A stretch of DNA of 64,000 nt from Yponomeuta sedellus (lineage: Eukaryota > Arthropoda > Insecta > Lepidoptera > Yponomeutidae): contig OW203744.1 in NCBI GenBank assembly GCA_934045075.1, positions 3,993,501 to 4,057,500 on the forward strand. The letters run 5' to 3'. The notes below the pieces were generated by a model. It worked only from the letters and a program-made list of their open reading frames with translations. It ran no database searches and was not told the origin of the DNA. Positions 21,376 to 31,862 of the stretch are shown one piece after another (position 1 is the stretch's first letter; the number at the start of each line of letters is the position of its first letter). The translations under genes and the position numbers were made by a program.

Positions 21376-21785
21376 AAAGATCTTAACACATAAGATCTTT
21401 TATCTTTTTTAAAAGATAAAAAAGATAAAAGATCTTATGTAAAAACCTATTTAGATGCTAGAAATTTCACCCATGCCGGGATTCGAACCCGCAACCTCTG
21501 GCTATCCGTGCCAGCGCTCTACCAATTGAGACAATGGGCGACTCACCGGCATCAGTGAAATTTCGAACCTCTTTACACTATTCTCTGTATTACGTACAGG
21601 CAGCGACATCTAGCTTAAGCAAATTGCATCACTTACAGCCCCGACTACCTACTTTGTCCTTAGCACAGGTTAGTGCATTAAAAATAAAGAATAAGGAATA
21701 TTTATTGTGAGCATAGACATGGGTTACACCTTTAGCAGTAACAGTATTATGTGTTGACACATAAGATCTTTTATCTTTTTTTATC
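21376..21785. repeat. Split inverted repeat around a tRNA-hairpin element
   Basis: ACACATAAGATCTTTTATCTTTTTT at about 21390 is followed by its complement to 21441 and recurs in direct orientation at about 21757. Between them, 21440-21690 is a tRNA-hairpin copy that ends TTAGTGCATTAAAAATAAAG. Confidence 0.6.
21440..21690 (-). mobile_element. tRNA-hairpin element
   Basis: First arm (AAAAACCTATTTAGATGC), complement of the tRNA-like unit, middle block through CAGCCCCGACTACCTACTTTG, then the tail TTAGCACAGGTTAGTGCATTAAAAATAAA without a second tRNA arm. Confidence 0.75.
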
Positions 21786-21984
21786 CTGAAACGTCGAGGT
21801 AAAATAGCAATAAATTACAACGCGATTAAGCCCCGAAAATATTCTAACTATATTATCATATTTAGCTGTCTTTCTCGCTACACTGTATTTGTAAGTTTAC
21901 ACTTGTGATGCGCCTTCTGATTCCTATGTTACTGTTATCATATTGTGATATTAGTGTTCTATAAAATAAAATAAATAATTAACA

Positions 21985-23113
21985 AATTTAAAAACCTATT
22001 TAGAGGCTAAAAATTTCACCCATGCCGGGATTCGAACCCGCAACCTCTGGCTATCCGTACCAGCGCTCTACCAATTGAGCCAATGGGCGACTCACGGCAT
22101 CAGTGAAATTTCGAACCTCTTTACAATATTCTCTGTATTACGTACAGGCAGCGACATCTGACTTAAGCAAATTGCATTACTTACAGCCCCGACTACCTAC
22201 TTTGCAGTTAGGTTTAACATCGGAACGATATCACTGTACCCACATGATTACACTATTTTTAATGCACTAACCCGTGCTAAGGAACAAATTTAAAAACCTA
22301 TTTAGAGGCTAAAAATTTCACCCATGCCGGGATTCGAACCCGCAACCTCTGGCTATCCATACCAGCGCTCTACCAATTGAGCCAAGGGCGACTCACGGCA
22401 TCAGTAAAATTTCGAACCTCTTTACAATATTCTCTGTATTACGTACAGGCAGCGACATCTGACTTAAGCAAATTGCATTACTTACAGCCCCGACTACCTA
22501 CTTTGCAGTTAGGTTTAACATCGGAACGATATCACTGTACCCACATGATTACACTATTTTTAATGCACTAACCCGTGCTAAGGAACAAATTTAAAAACCT
22601 ATTTAGAGGCTAAAAATTTCACCCATGCCGGGATTCGAACCCGCAACCTCTGGCTATCCGTACCAGCGCTCTACCAATTGAGCCAATGGGCGACTCACGG
22701 CATCAGTGAAATTTCGAACCTCTTTACAATATTCTCTGTATTACGTACAGGCAGCGACATCTGACTTAAGCAAATTGCATTACTTACGGCCCCGACCACC
22801 TACTTTGCAGTTAGGTTTAACATCGGAACGATATCACTGTACCCACATGATTACACTATTTTTAATGCACTAACCCGTGCTAAGGAACAAATTTAAAAAC
22901 ATATCTAAGCTGCCTGTACGTAATACAGAGAATATTGTAAAGAGGTTCGAAATTTCACTGATGCCGTGAGTCGCCCATTGGCTCAATTGGTAGAGCGCTG
23001 GTACGGATAGCCAGAGGTTGCGGGTTCGAATCCCGGCATGGGTGAAATTTTTAGCCTCTAAATAGGTTTTTAAATTTGTTCCTTAGCACGGGTTAGTGCA
23101 TTAAAAATAGTGT
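21985..23113 (+). mobile_element. 1.13-kb tRNA-hairpin array with 12-bp target duplication
   Basis: Three head-to-tail units of about 305 bases are each built of arm, tRNA-like complement, middle block, CAGCCCCGACTACC, GTACCCACATGATTACAC and tail complement. They are followed by one inverted tRNA unit and the A-rich tail ..ATTAAAAATAGTGT. AAATAATTAACA is repeated exactly at 21973-21984 and 23114-23125, so the whole array lies within one target duplication. Units differ by only a few substitutions. Confidence 0.9.
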
Positions 23114-23529
23114 AAATAATTAACAGTTGCCAGCCTAAATCTTGGGAACAAAAGTTTATGTTTATTTCTATTATTTACATTGTGATGGCTACCTACGGTT
23201 TTAATGTTACTGTTATTTTACCTAACGTGCAAGATATTGTTATAAGTATATTTACTGATTAAAAACTGTCAGGATGTTAGTTTCTTTGAAAAAAACTCTT
23301 AACTCTCCTTACTGACTGGCTTATAAATTAATCTGATCGGCCTCTTCTGCCAGACGATGATGGCCTCAATGTCTACTGTCGGACCCTACAGTACCTAGTG
23401 CGCAGTGGGACAAAATACTTTGAAAATAAGCAAGCATAACAGTTGTGACTTCAGTTGCTTTCTGGCTTCTTATGACTACTTATACAACAAAACTAAATAT
23501 ATTATGTGCATTTTTTTTCTATATGATAA

Positions 23530-23674
23530 CCCTATTGAAGCTTTGCATCAGATGTGTTATCTAGAAATACAGTTTCTTCTACAAGTTTCAGTATAAACCC
23601 CAACATAACTTTTCTGTAAATCATTTTGACATTTGGCCATTTGAGATTAGAAGTGAATCAGCTTGTGTTTTGTA
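23530..23674 (+). repeat. Dispersed repeat (related to 30300-30700)
   Basis: CCCTATTGAAGC, ATCTAGAAATACAGTTTCTTCTACAA and ATTAGAAGTGAATCA recur in the same order in the 30.3-30.7 kb region. Class unknown. Confidence 0.45.
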
Positions 23675-24195
23675 TCAAGCCTTGCTGCTAGAACTGCAGG
23701 GGCGCGGGTATCTGCCTGCATCGCAGGAAGGTTAGGTTTTCACGGGGGCCAAGTCCGGGTTGCTGGAGAATTGTAAGCCAGTGGCGGGCCTTACTGTCAG
23801 AAGTTATCAAGCCAATAAGGTTTATGACATGGCTTAATGACTTCCTTTACATGACAGCCGGCACCAACGGCTTAACGTGCCTTACGAAGCGCGGCGGTAT
23901 CCACAGGACGGTCACCCATCCTGCGCCTGACCGTGCCTGTTGTTGCTTAACACAAGTCATTGATTCCAATCACTCGGTTCGACTAGGCCACGAGCTCTTC
24001 ATCCTCCTGCATCGCAGGAAGGTTTATTTTGGTTAGGTTTTCACGGGGGCCAAACCCGGGTTGGTGAAGTATAGTCTGACAGAGGCGGGCCTAACTGTCG
24101 GAAATTATCAAGACGCCCATAAGGCATCTGAAATGACGGCTTTTAAACGACAGCTGGCACCAACGGCTTGAGGCGCCTTGCAAAGCACGAATGTG
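23675..24195 (-). mobile_element. Two adjacent 5S-headed SINE-like copies upstream of KH exon 1
   Basis: Copy one (23675-23998) is near full length with deletions in the head. Copy two (24003-24195) starts CCTGCATCGCAGGAAGG and continues to GCACCAACGGCTTG and GCCTTGCAAAGCACG. The second copy reaches within about 45 bases of the splice acceptor of the KH exon at 24240. Confidence 0.75.
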
Positions 24196-24239
24196 TCTGC
24201 AATGACGTAAAGCTTGAGCACCGTCCCCTGTTGTTGCAG

Positions 24240-24337
24240 GTGATTGGCGCAGTGAGCGGAAGATGCTCGACATCACGCGCGACAAACCCGTCAAGGTGTG
24301 CGTGCGAGTTGTTGTGCCGGTGCGCGACCATCCCAAG
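24240..24337 (+). CDS. KHDRBS/Sam68-like STAR protein, exon encoding the start of the KH domain
   Basis: This internal coding exon belongs to a nuclear STAR-family RNA-binding protein, a class that binds A/U-rich motifs (UAAA-like) and controls alternative splicing and RNA handling. The frame starts with two bases completing a codon, then 32 codons: DWRSERKMLDITRDKP.., ending VVVPVRDHPK. The DKPxKVxVRVxVPVRxHPK stretch is the beta-1 region of the STAR KH domain. The acceptor is TTGTTGCAG/GT and the donor AAG/GTAAGT, phase 0. It joins in frame to 45527-45643. The preceding exon (QUA1 region) was not found in 1-24239 and probably lies upstream. The acceptor is close to SINE sequence. Identity is by recognition of conserved residues; which paralogue (KHDRBS2/3-, kep1- or qkr-like) is undecided. 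Confidence 0.85.
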
Positions 24338-24769
24338 GTAAGTAAATGAAAATAAAATAAAAAATAAAACGCCTTTATTGTAAAGGCCAATGAGACGAGA
24401 TAAAGAATGTAAACAAAGTTTCAGGGGTCCTAAACATTTTTATTTGAATAAATTATAGTTATACAAATTTCGGATTCCCTATTCTAATCGCTTTCGTTTG
24501 TATTAGTCAAACATGATTCACCGGAAGAGTACGAATTATCCGAAACTATCCATAGAATTATCAATCAGGCAACCATAATACAAATACAAAATGTTTTATT
24601 TAAAAGAAAAAGATTACAAACATGTTTTACGTTGGTTACCACACTACGTAGATGTACGAGTACCTAAGTCTGTGCGGTGGTAATCAGAGGAAGTCTTAAC
24701 ATTAAACTTTTATTTTATTGAAAATATTGGTAATCTCTTTTTTTTATAAAACTAAATCATAATTATACT

Positions 24770-24967
24770 CTTTTTTTAATGCACTAACCCGTGCTAAGGA
24801 CAATTTTAAAAACCCATGCAGAGGCCAAAAATTCCACCCATGCCGGGATTCGAACCCGTGACCTCTGACTATCCGTGCCAGCGATCTTTCCAACTGAGCT
24901 AATAGGTGACTCACCGGCATCAGTGAAATTTCGAACCTCTTTACAATATTCTCTGTATTACGTACAT
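24770..24967 (-). mobile_element. tRNA-hairpin element, one-armed
   Basis: Tail complement, first arm and tRNA-like complement, then the middle block to TCTGTATTACGTAC, where it ends. No second arm and no clear target duplication. Confidence 0.7.
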
Positions 24968-25654
24968 AATGTTTTAAATATCTACTTTCCCTTAATATCG
25001 TTAAATCTTTGATTATTTGATACTGTCGTCACGCCTATAGTGATGTGACAGTGGACGGGTCATAGCAGGGTAGACTAGCTCCACCTAGGCTCCCCCGACT
25101 GTCCCCAGACTAGGTCTAGAGTCGGGACCGCGAATCGGCAAACGTAGCGTGTCGACTTGAAGCAGCAAAGAAAAATTAAATTGCCATGTTCATGCAATTG
25201 TCATTGTACCACAATGCGTTAGTAGAATCTAGGCTCAGGTGAAGCGAAGACAATCGCAAGGCGTTTTATCTAAAAATACAGATTATCGTATAGTATGAAT
25301 GGAATCGAATTAGCTTTATATTTGAAAATAACGGTTTCTTCTCAATAAATCTATGTCAACTTTCTCTTGCCTAGTGGTTGCACTTAACAAATTGAAATAC
25401 AAAAAGTAATTGATTAGTTTTTTAATTAACCTGTTATTATGTATCGGTTAAAAGAGATATTTTACAACCAACTGCTTTTCATAGATAAAAAGATGAATCA
25501 TTTATTTGAATTTTCACACACACAGTTTTCTAGGAACCGGTTTAAATCACTAATCTAAATCGCCCTCTTGATAGCCAACTAGTTGTAGTGACTAAAATAC
25601 TTGGACTTGATTTATTATTTGGGATATTCGGTGAGTGACCAGAAATATGGCTGT

Positions 25655-25716
25655 GGCACTCATTAGGGGAGGGCTTTGTCCAGCAGTGGACTATATAATA
25701 TAGTCTGAAGAAGAAG
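25655..25716 (-). repeat. Fragment of dispersed family G
   Basis: CATTAGGGGAGGGCTTTGTCCAGCAGTGGACTATATAATATAGTCTGAAGAAGAAGG is the complement of the family start seen at 13280 and 63480. Confidence 0.6.
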
Positions 25717-26302
25717 GCCAGAAATAATAGATACAAAAAGTTGGTCCCACAGCTGTGGATGGTTGCGCAAATTACAAGCTAGATAGTCGTTTAACTTGGG
25801 ATAATAGCACCATGGTCTTTTTGTATCCTTTTATTTATATAAGAATATCCCAAATAATAAATCAAATCAACCAAATCAACGTATCATATTCAAAATAACA
25901 CAGACACTATAATTTATTGAACTTTAAAAGAGAAACTATTTGCTTAGCGTAACAAGTAAAAATAGGTGTCTATTTAAAAATGTAAATAATTTTAAAAATA
26001 AAAATGGACAAATAAGCTCCAGACTTGATACAGACAGATTGAAGTATTAAATTAATTATCCAATACACGAACGTCATGAGCTTTAAAAAGACACTTCTAA
26101 TCAGAGTCTTTCGTGTACACAGAAGATAAGCCAAAAAAATGCTATAGTAGAAAGCTCTCGCCTGTGCCAAATTTCGACGCGAGAGCGGAAAAAAAATTAC
26201 ACTAAGGGTAGCCCTCGGTCCGACTTAACTCGACACTAAACTAAACATTACGTGTACGGTCAGCAACTACTGAAAGTACATTGACGTACGAGGTAAATTG
26301 CG

Positions 26303-26608
26303 CAGTGCTTAGTGCGAGTTTGACAGATCCAATCGAATAACTTTACTACCGCGATAATCGAGCATTGAGTACCTATGAGTAAGTTAACCGTTAGAACTGG
26401 CAAAACGCGGTCACAGTACAACTCGCGCTCGCGTTTATTCGTGTTTTGGCTGGTAAACGTGTTCACTTCTCAACGTAAACTATTACAACTAGCACTCAGC
26501 AATTTTAATTTCCATACTTGTCGCTAGGTGGCGCTTCCTCGATGCCATAGAAATATGAGTCTACGTTAACGCGATCGAGTAGTTAAAAAACTCGCACTAA
26601 GCACTCCG
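26303..26608. mobile_element. About 306-bp MITE with GTGCTTAGTGCGAGTTT termini
   Basis: The left end CAGTGCTTAGTGCGAGTTTG is complementary to the right end AACTCGCACTAAGCACTC. It is about 95% similar by eye to 49227-49537. Internal landmarks are ATCCAATCGAATAACTTTAC, AAACGTGTTCACTTCTCAACG and GTCGCTAGGTGGCGC. No transposase; superfamily undecided. Confidence 0.7.
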
Positions 26609-27014
26609 GAAATAAGCTGACGGTGCAGTTTACATTTGCGATACATTAGTTTTTAGGTTGAGTTACAATAGCTCGCATATAACCAACATTATCATTGAAC
26701 AATAAACAGTAAAGTTTTTAAATAACATTTTTGATTGGTTCAAACAACCCTCGACAACTATAAAAACGAGTACCAGTCAGTTGACATCAACGTCAACACT
26801 TACTGCAGGAGTTTGGAGTAACTAAAGCTACTAGCCCCTACATTACGAGTCTGTCATAACATAGCATACATTATATAATAAGCAAGCTGTACAACATAAT
26901 GCAGGTCACAGCCCTTCTCTAAGAACGAGAGCTTAGTCACATACCCACGGAAATTAGCAATTTGAAGCGCTAAGATTTTGTCCACAAAATCGATTTTCCT
27001 CATGGTGATTTCAT

Positions 27015-27690
27015 TCACCGTCGGGGATAAAGTTAGGCCATAGTCCACTACGTGGTCCAAGGTTGGTGGAGAATTAAGTTAAATGTAAGACAGTGGCAGG
27101 TCTTAGTGTCAGAAGTTATCAAGCCGCCCATAAGGCCTCTGACATGGTTTAGCGACTGCCATTACACGATAGCCGGCACCAACAAAAGCGTTCGAAAAAA
27201 ATACCCCTAGTGGTAGTCACGGGAAAGTTACCCATCCAGCACCTATTGTTGATGCTTAACTCAGGTTCGTTCGTTAACCCTTGTATGTTCCCACTGCTGG
27301 GGCACGGGTCTCTTCCTGCATCGTAGAAAGGTTAGGCCATACTCCACCACGGGGCCAAGTCCGGGTTGGTGAAGGATTGTAAGACAGTGGCGGGCCTTAC
27401 TGTCAGAACTTACCAAGCCGCCCATAAGACCTCTGACTCCTCTGGCTTAACGACTTCCATTACATGACAGCCGGCACCAAGGGCTTAACGTGCCTTGCAA
27501 AGCACGGAAGCGCTCGAAAAAATGCCACTAGCGGTAGTCACGGGACGGTCACCCATCCACGCCTGTTGCTGCTTAACTTAAGTGATTGATGCCAATCACT
27601 CGGTTCGCCTATCCACGAGCGCTTCACTTCACACACTTAACTCAAGTAATTGATTCCAATCACTCGGTTTCACTAGGCCACGAGCGCATT
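27015..27690 (-). mobile_element. Two consecutive 5S-headed SINE-like copies plus a head fragment
   Basis: 27015-27265 lacks the 3' end and part of the head. 27271-27620 is near full length (TTAACCCTTGTATGTTCCC to CTATCCACGAGCGC). The head region CTTAACTCAAGTAATTGATTCC..CACGAGCGC is repeated again to 27690. Confidence 0.8.
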
Positions 27691-28177
27691 CGTTCTACCC
27701 GTTTTTAAATAGTTTTCTTATTTAAACAGTCCCTTCCGCAACAGCACTGAAAGAAGAATTTTAGAAACGTATCGACAGCATCGCCACCCTAGCTCCTCAT
27801 CCGAGGCTTAGCGAATTGGGCTACAAATGTACCGCGAGGCTAGGTAATGGTTTTATATGTCCGACCGCATTAACACTCGCTTTTTGTCTTTTTTTCTCCT
27901 CGGGAGATAGACGAGAAGGTAATAATTTTCACCATCCTCGTTATGGGCATCACTTTTCATTGCGAAAAAGGTCGGGGCTGTATTTTTTTAGGCTGTGTTC
28001 TTAGGATAAATGGCCAGCTTCGATTCACTGGATTAGGGATCCGGATGGCGCGTCAGTGGGTATATCAGACTATTTGTCTATAAATTCTTTGAAATAAGCT
28101 TTTGACCTTTTAACAGTAATTAGAACCGAGCCAACATTGCAACAGAATAAATTGGTAGAACTACGAAAGATTTAGTA

Positions 28178-28835
28178 TTTTCTAAGATTAACACGAGCAG
28201 TAGACATAATTAAAACTGTTTTTATACGGATTTATGCTCGTTTATTACATTTTTACAATTTTCCAACGTTTCGGCACTTTTTCAGGTGCCGTGGTCCCGG
28301 ATGATCAGTCAGTGACCGGCGGCGTCTTTTAGAAAGCATTAGCAGAAAGCAGGTCTTCGCAAGACCGTTTCTTCCCTAGAATGATACGCGAGGCAATAGA
28401 GATCCGCCGGCATCCAAATTTTAATAGAGATCGTGGTTGGAACATACCGGTAGCATGGGAACCAGTGCTTAAGTCCATGAGACCCCCTTGCTAGAAGTTT
28501 GACTGTAAAGAAAAAAAAAACAATTAATAATCAGTATTTTAAGTTCATGTAAAGTAATAAGTTTATAAATTAAATTTTAACTTCAATTACTAATAATCAA
28601 TATATTGGTTTGCCTATAATATTTTGGAAGGTAACTTCATAATTAACTTTTGTAATTTTTGCCGAGGGTAGTAAACTAACCGTTAATGCTTTCTAAAAGA
28701 CGCCCGTCACCTCAGTCATCCGGGACCACGGCACCTGAAAAAGTGCCGAAACGTCGGAAAATTGTAAAAATATATTTTTACAATTTTACGACGTTTCGGC
28801 ATAAATCCGTATAAAAACAGTTTTAATTACGAAAG
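28178..28835. mobile_element. Penelope-like element remnant with C-terminal coding fragment
   Basis: Bounded by ATTAAAACTGTTTTTATACGG and its complement, with GACGTTTCGGCAC..GGTCCCGG on both sides in opposite orientation. A plus-strand frame near 28365-28490 encodes RMIREAIEIRRHPNFNRDRG and VAWEPVL, a pattern I associate with the extreme C-terminus of Penelope-like polymerases. The RT and GIY-YIG regions are gone. It is an internally deleted, non-autonomous copy. Confidence 0.6.
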
Positions 28836-28904
28836 ATTTACTGATAGAAAGATTTACCTGAGGTATATAATATCCTAATAATCTCATCATATTACATCAC
28901 ATCA

Positions 28905-29060
28905 TTACACTAATTATCACATCACATCACATAACATCACATCACATCACATAACATAACATAACATCACATCACATCACATCACATCACATCACATCAC
29001 ATCACATCACATCACATCACATCACATCACATCACATCACACCACATCACATCACATCAT
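28905..29060. repeat. (ATCAC)n pentanucleotide microsatellite
   Basis: ATCAC/CATCA repeats with ATAAC variants run about 155 bases and end in a (CAT)n tract. A distinct unit from the LINE-tail ACAT arrays. Confidence 0.9.
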
Positions 29061-29109
29061 CATCATCATCACTTCATGACACTGTCACATCACATCCCAT
29101 CACACCAAT

Positions 29110-29545
29110 ATTGTGGAGGCGAAAGTTTGTGAGTGTGTATGTTTTTGAACTAAAACTTTCGTAAGCACAACACATTGTAGACTTTTAGTCTGGATTTACT
29201 TACGGGTGTTGTTATATCGGAAAAGACCGACCAGGTTTCGCTCCGATTCGCAGAGCTTAATCATGGTGAGCAGAGACGGAGCTCGCGTCGTCGGTTGCTT
29301 GTCTCACACGGTTGTGTGAGACAAGCAACCGACGAAGCGAGCCGGAGCGAAACCTGGTCGGTCTTTTCCGATATAACAACACCCGTAAGTAAATCCGGAC
29401 TAAAAGTCTACAAAGTGTGTATGTTAGTTACTTCATCACGTCTAAACTGCTGGAGCGATTTGAATAAGATTTATCTTAATTCATAAGTGTGTGATTGAGT
29501 AATCAACATCCAAACGTCTTCACAAACTTTCACATTTTTATGATA
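29110..29545 (+). mobile_element. Helitron-like element split by a hairpin element
   Basis: GGAGGCGAAAGTTTGTGAGTGTGTATGTT (left) continues after the insertion with AGTTACTTCATCACGTCTAAACTGCTGGAGCG. This is the usual start of a lepidopteran non-autonomous Helitron (compare the complement at 29760-29815). The 270-base interruption is the family F element. Confidence 0.55.
29144..29413 (-). mobile_element. Retroposon-like hairpin element, family F (copy 3)
   Basis: TTTGAACTAAAACTTTCGTAAGCACAAC leads into arms of about 110 bases. The centre contains an additional inverted repeat (GTCGGTTGCTTGTCTCACAC and complement) not present in copy 1. AGTGTGTATGTT is repeated exactly at 29132-29143 and 29414-29425. 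Confidence 0.85.
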
Positions 29546-29817
29546 CTAGACAGTTGCTGTGTCCCGCGGTGTTATTATTTTTATTAATACTTTATTGCAC
29601 CATAAAATCGTACAATGCGGCGAACTTAATGCCATAAGCATGTTACCCGCGGTTTATCGATTTTCCCATGGCAATAACATATTTTCCCAAGTAAAACGTA
29701 GCCTATGTGTTGGTATCAGCTAACTCCATATCAAATTTTACTAAAACCGCTCCAGCCGTTTAGACATGAAGAAGTAACCAACATACACACTCGCAAACTT
29801 TCGCCTTTTTAATATTA
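29546..29817 (-). mobile_element. Helitron-like element
   Basis: On the plus strand it starts CTAGACAGTTGCTGTGTCCCGCGG and ends AACATACACACTCGCAAACTTTCGCCTTTTTAATATTA. On the minus strand this is a 5'-TAATATTAAAAAGGCGAAAG and 3'-CTAG arrangement with a GC-rich near-terminal segment. Confidence 0.6.
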
Positions 29818-30110
29818 CATACATACATAACCTCACGCCTGTATCCCAGAGGGTGTAGGCAGAGACCAGGGACTGCCACTTGCCACGATCCTGACAGATC
29901 ACCTTCGCTTCATCAACGTTCATAAGTCGTTGCATGCACGCACGCCGGTTCCGGGTACTCTTTATCTCTCCCTTTGCTAATACATCCCCTATTTGGTCGA
30001 TGTAAGTCCGTCTGGGACTTACGTAAGTAAGTCTTTATGCCAGCCCTTACCAGCCCTTCCCCTCACATTCGCAATATGAACTTGTTTCGATCTTTCTTCG
30101 ATCAATATGT
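29818..30110 (-). mobile_element. LINE 3' end
   Basis: ACATACATACATAACCTCACGCC followed on the minus strand by ACMQRLMNVDEAKVICQDRG and KGK-type remnants; truncated near 30110. Joined directly to the preceding Helitron. Confidence 0.75.
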
Positions 30111-30777
30111 AATCTTTCTTCCTTCATCCTCTCCACCATCTTCTTCACCATCATCTTTTAATGTTAGTATGATAATTATGATGATGAAGTGTAGTGTGAT
30201 GAGATTAACATTAATAAACCTAGCAGCTGCTACATCAGTTAGTCTCCAGAATGTTTTGACTGCATGCGCTGCAGTGCAAATCATTATGCTTTAATGTTTT
30301 AATACGAAAACCCCATTGAAGCATCAATTATGATATCTAGAAATACAGTTTCTTCTACAACTTCCCGTTTGTTATTTCCTTATATTATAATGTTTTATCA
30401 AGAACTATTTTGGCCTTGTATAGCCTCCTAAGCCCTGGAGGTAACAGTTACTTCAAGTCTTCTAAAAATACGTAGATTTTGAAGAACTTTTTCTTCTTGT
30501 TGTCCAAAAAATGATGAAAAAAATATTGGACCTGGAACAGTAAGCTTTCCGGACTTCCTACTAAATCATTGGGTGTGAATTAAGAAAGTTATTCGTGATT
30601 TCCTATTTTTAGTACGCCAGGGCTTATGAGGATAGGGTGAATTTTGTGTATATTTTAATTTAACAAAAAGTAATTAGAAGTGAATCAATTTGTTGCCTTT
30701 CGCATTACTTGTAAGTAATTTTTCTCATTTCCTCTGTCTTAGTTTTAAAGATAAGTGACGTGGAAACTTGATATAAT

Positions 30778-31013
30778 AGGTATAGTCTATTAGCTTTTAG
30801 AATATACCTCGGCTACTATCGGATAGAATCGGATATATTCGTGTAATAGAAATGTCGGAACTAATATGAACTAATAATTACATAACTTTTCAAAATAGTG
30901 AAGAAAAGTTTTATACAGAGCAGAAAGTAGTATGACCTACACTAGTGTGCTTTCGGCGAAAAACGAAGCCTACTCTAGAGCCCGAGGTATGTTCTAAAAG
31001 CTAACAGACCTAT
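30778..31013. mobile_element. MITE with about 30-bp imperfect terminal inverted repeats
   Basis: GTCTATTAGCTTTTAGAATATACCTCGG at the left and CCCGAGGTATGTTCTAAAAGCTAACAGAC at the right are complementary. No coding sequence. Related half-copy at 18955. Confidence 0.65.
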
Positions 31014-31127
31014 CTCTGACATGTTTTGAACCACGAACGACAAAGTATGTAAATGTGCAAAGAAGCCACGGGTTTTCTCGCTATGCTTTCACACTTAGCC
31101 AGTGATAATGCTACGATAACTTCACAA

Positions 31128-31240
31128 TTAATGTAGGTACACAACTTAGAAAACAAAGTCATTGGTACATGCAGAGAATCGAACCCACGTCCTCCCGAAT
31201 GTGAGGTATGCTGCACTCTGCTACCACCACTCTACTCGTA
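31128..31240 (-). mobile_element. tRNA-headed SINE, second tRNA family
   Basis: Plus strand: AAACAAAGTCATTGGTACATGC, T-arm-like GAATCGAACCCACG, then the rest of a tRNA-like head ending CTGCTACCACCACTC. Relatives at 42488 and 48640. Confidence 0.6.
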
Positions 31241-31251
31241 ATTTTATCGAT

Positions 31252-31822
31252 ATCAACCCTTGTATGTCCCTACTGCTATGGCACGGGTCTCTTCCTGCAT
31301 CGCAGGAAGGTTAGGCCATACTCCACGACCGGGGCCAAGTTCGGGTTGGTGGAGGATTGTAACTTACAATTCTTCCATCCAATCACAAGGCCCGCCACTG
31401 CCTTACTGTCAGAAGTTTTCAAGCCGCCCATAAGGCCTCTAGCATGGCTTAATTTACTTCTTCTTCCCTTGTATGTCCCCACTGCTGGGGCACGGGTCTT
31501 TTCCTGCATCGCAGGAAGGTTAGGCCATACTCCACGACGGGGGCCAAGTTCGGGTTGGTGAAGGATTGTGAGACTGTGGCCGGCCTTACTGTCAGAAGTT
31601 ATCAAGCCGTCCATAAGGCCTCTGACATGGCTTCACGACTGCCATTACATGACAGCCGGCACCAAGGGCTTAACGTGCCTTGCGAAGCACGCAAGCGCTC
31701 GGAAAAATGCCACTAGCGGTAGTCACGGGACGGTCACACATCCTGCACCTTACCGCGCCTGTTGTTGCTTAACTCAAGTGATTGATTCCAATCACTCGGT
31801 TCACCTAGGCCACGAATTTTAT
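31252..31822 (-). mobile_element. Two consecutive 5S-headed SINE-like copies
   Basis: 31252-31460 is the 3'-portion variant also seen at 19446. 31470-31822 is near full length with a well preserved 5S-like head complement. The long open frames here follow the repeats. Confidence 0.8.
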
Positions 31823-31862
31823 GCACATTACAAATAGGAATCTCAACCTATTCTTACCTTTA

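Noticed and set aside
22978..23045. Functional tRNA gene (GGA anticodon, serine-like)
   Set aside because: It is one of many near-identical copies in a mobile hairpin, position 33 is C instead of U, the acceptor stem has a mismatch, and no serine-type long variable arm is present.
21985..23113. Ordinary tRNA gene cluster
   Set aside because: Units contain inverted arms and an A-rich tail, and the array lies in a single target duplication.
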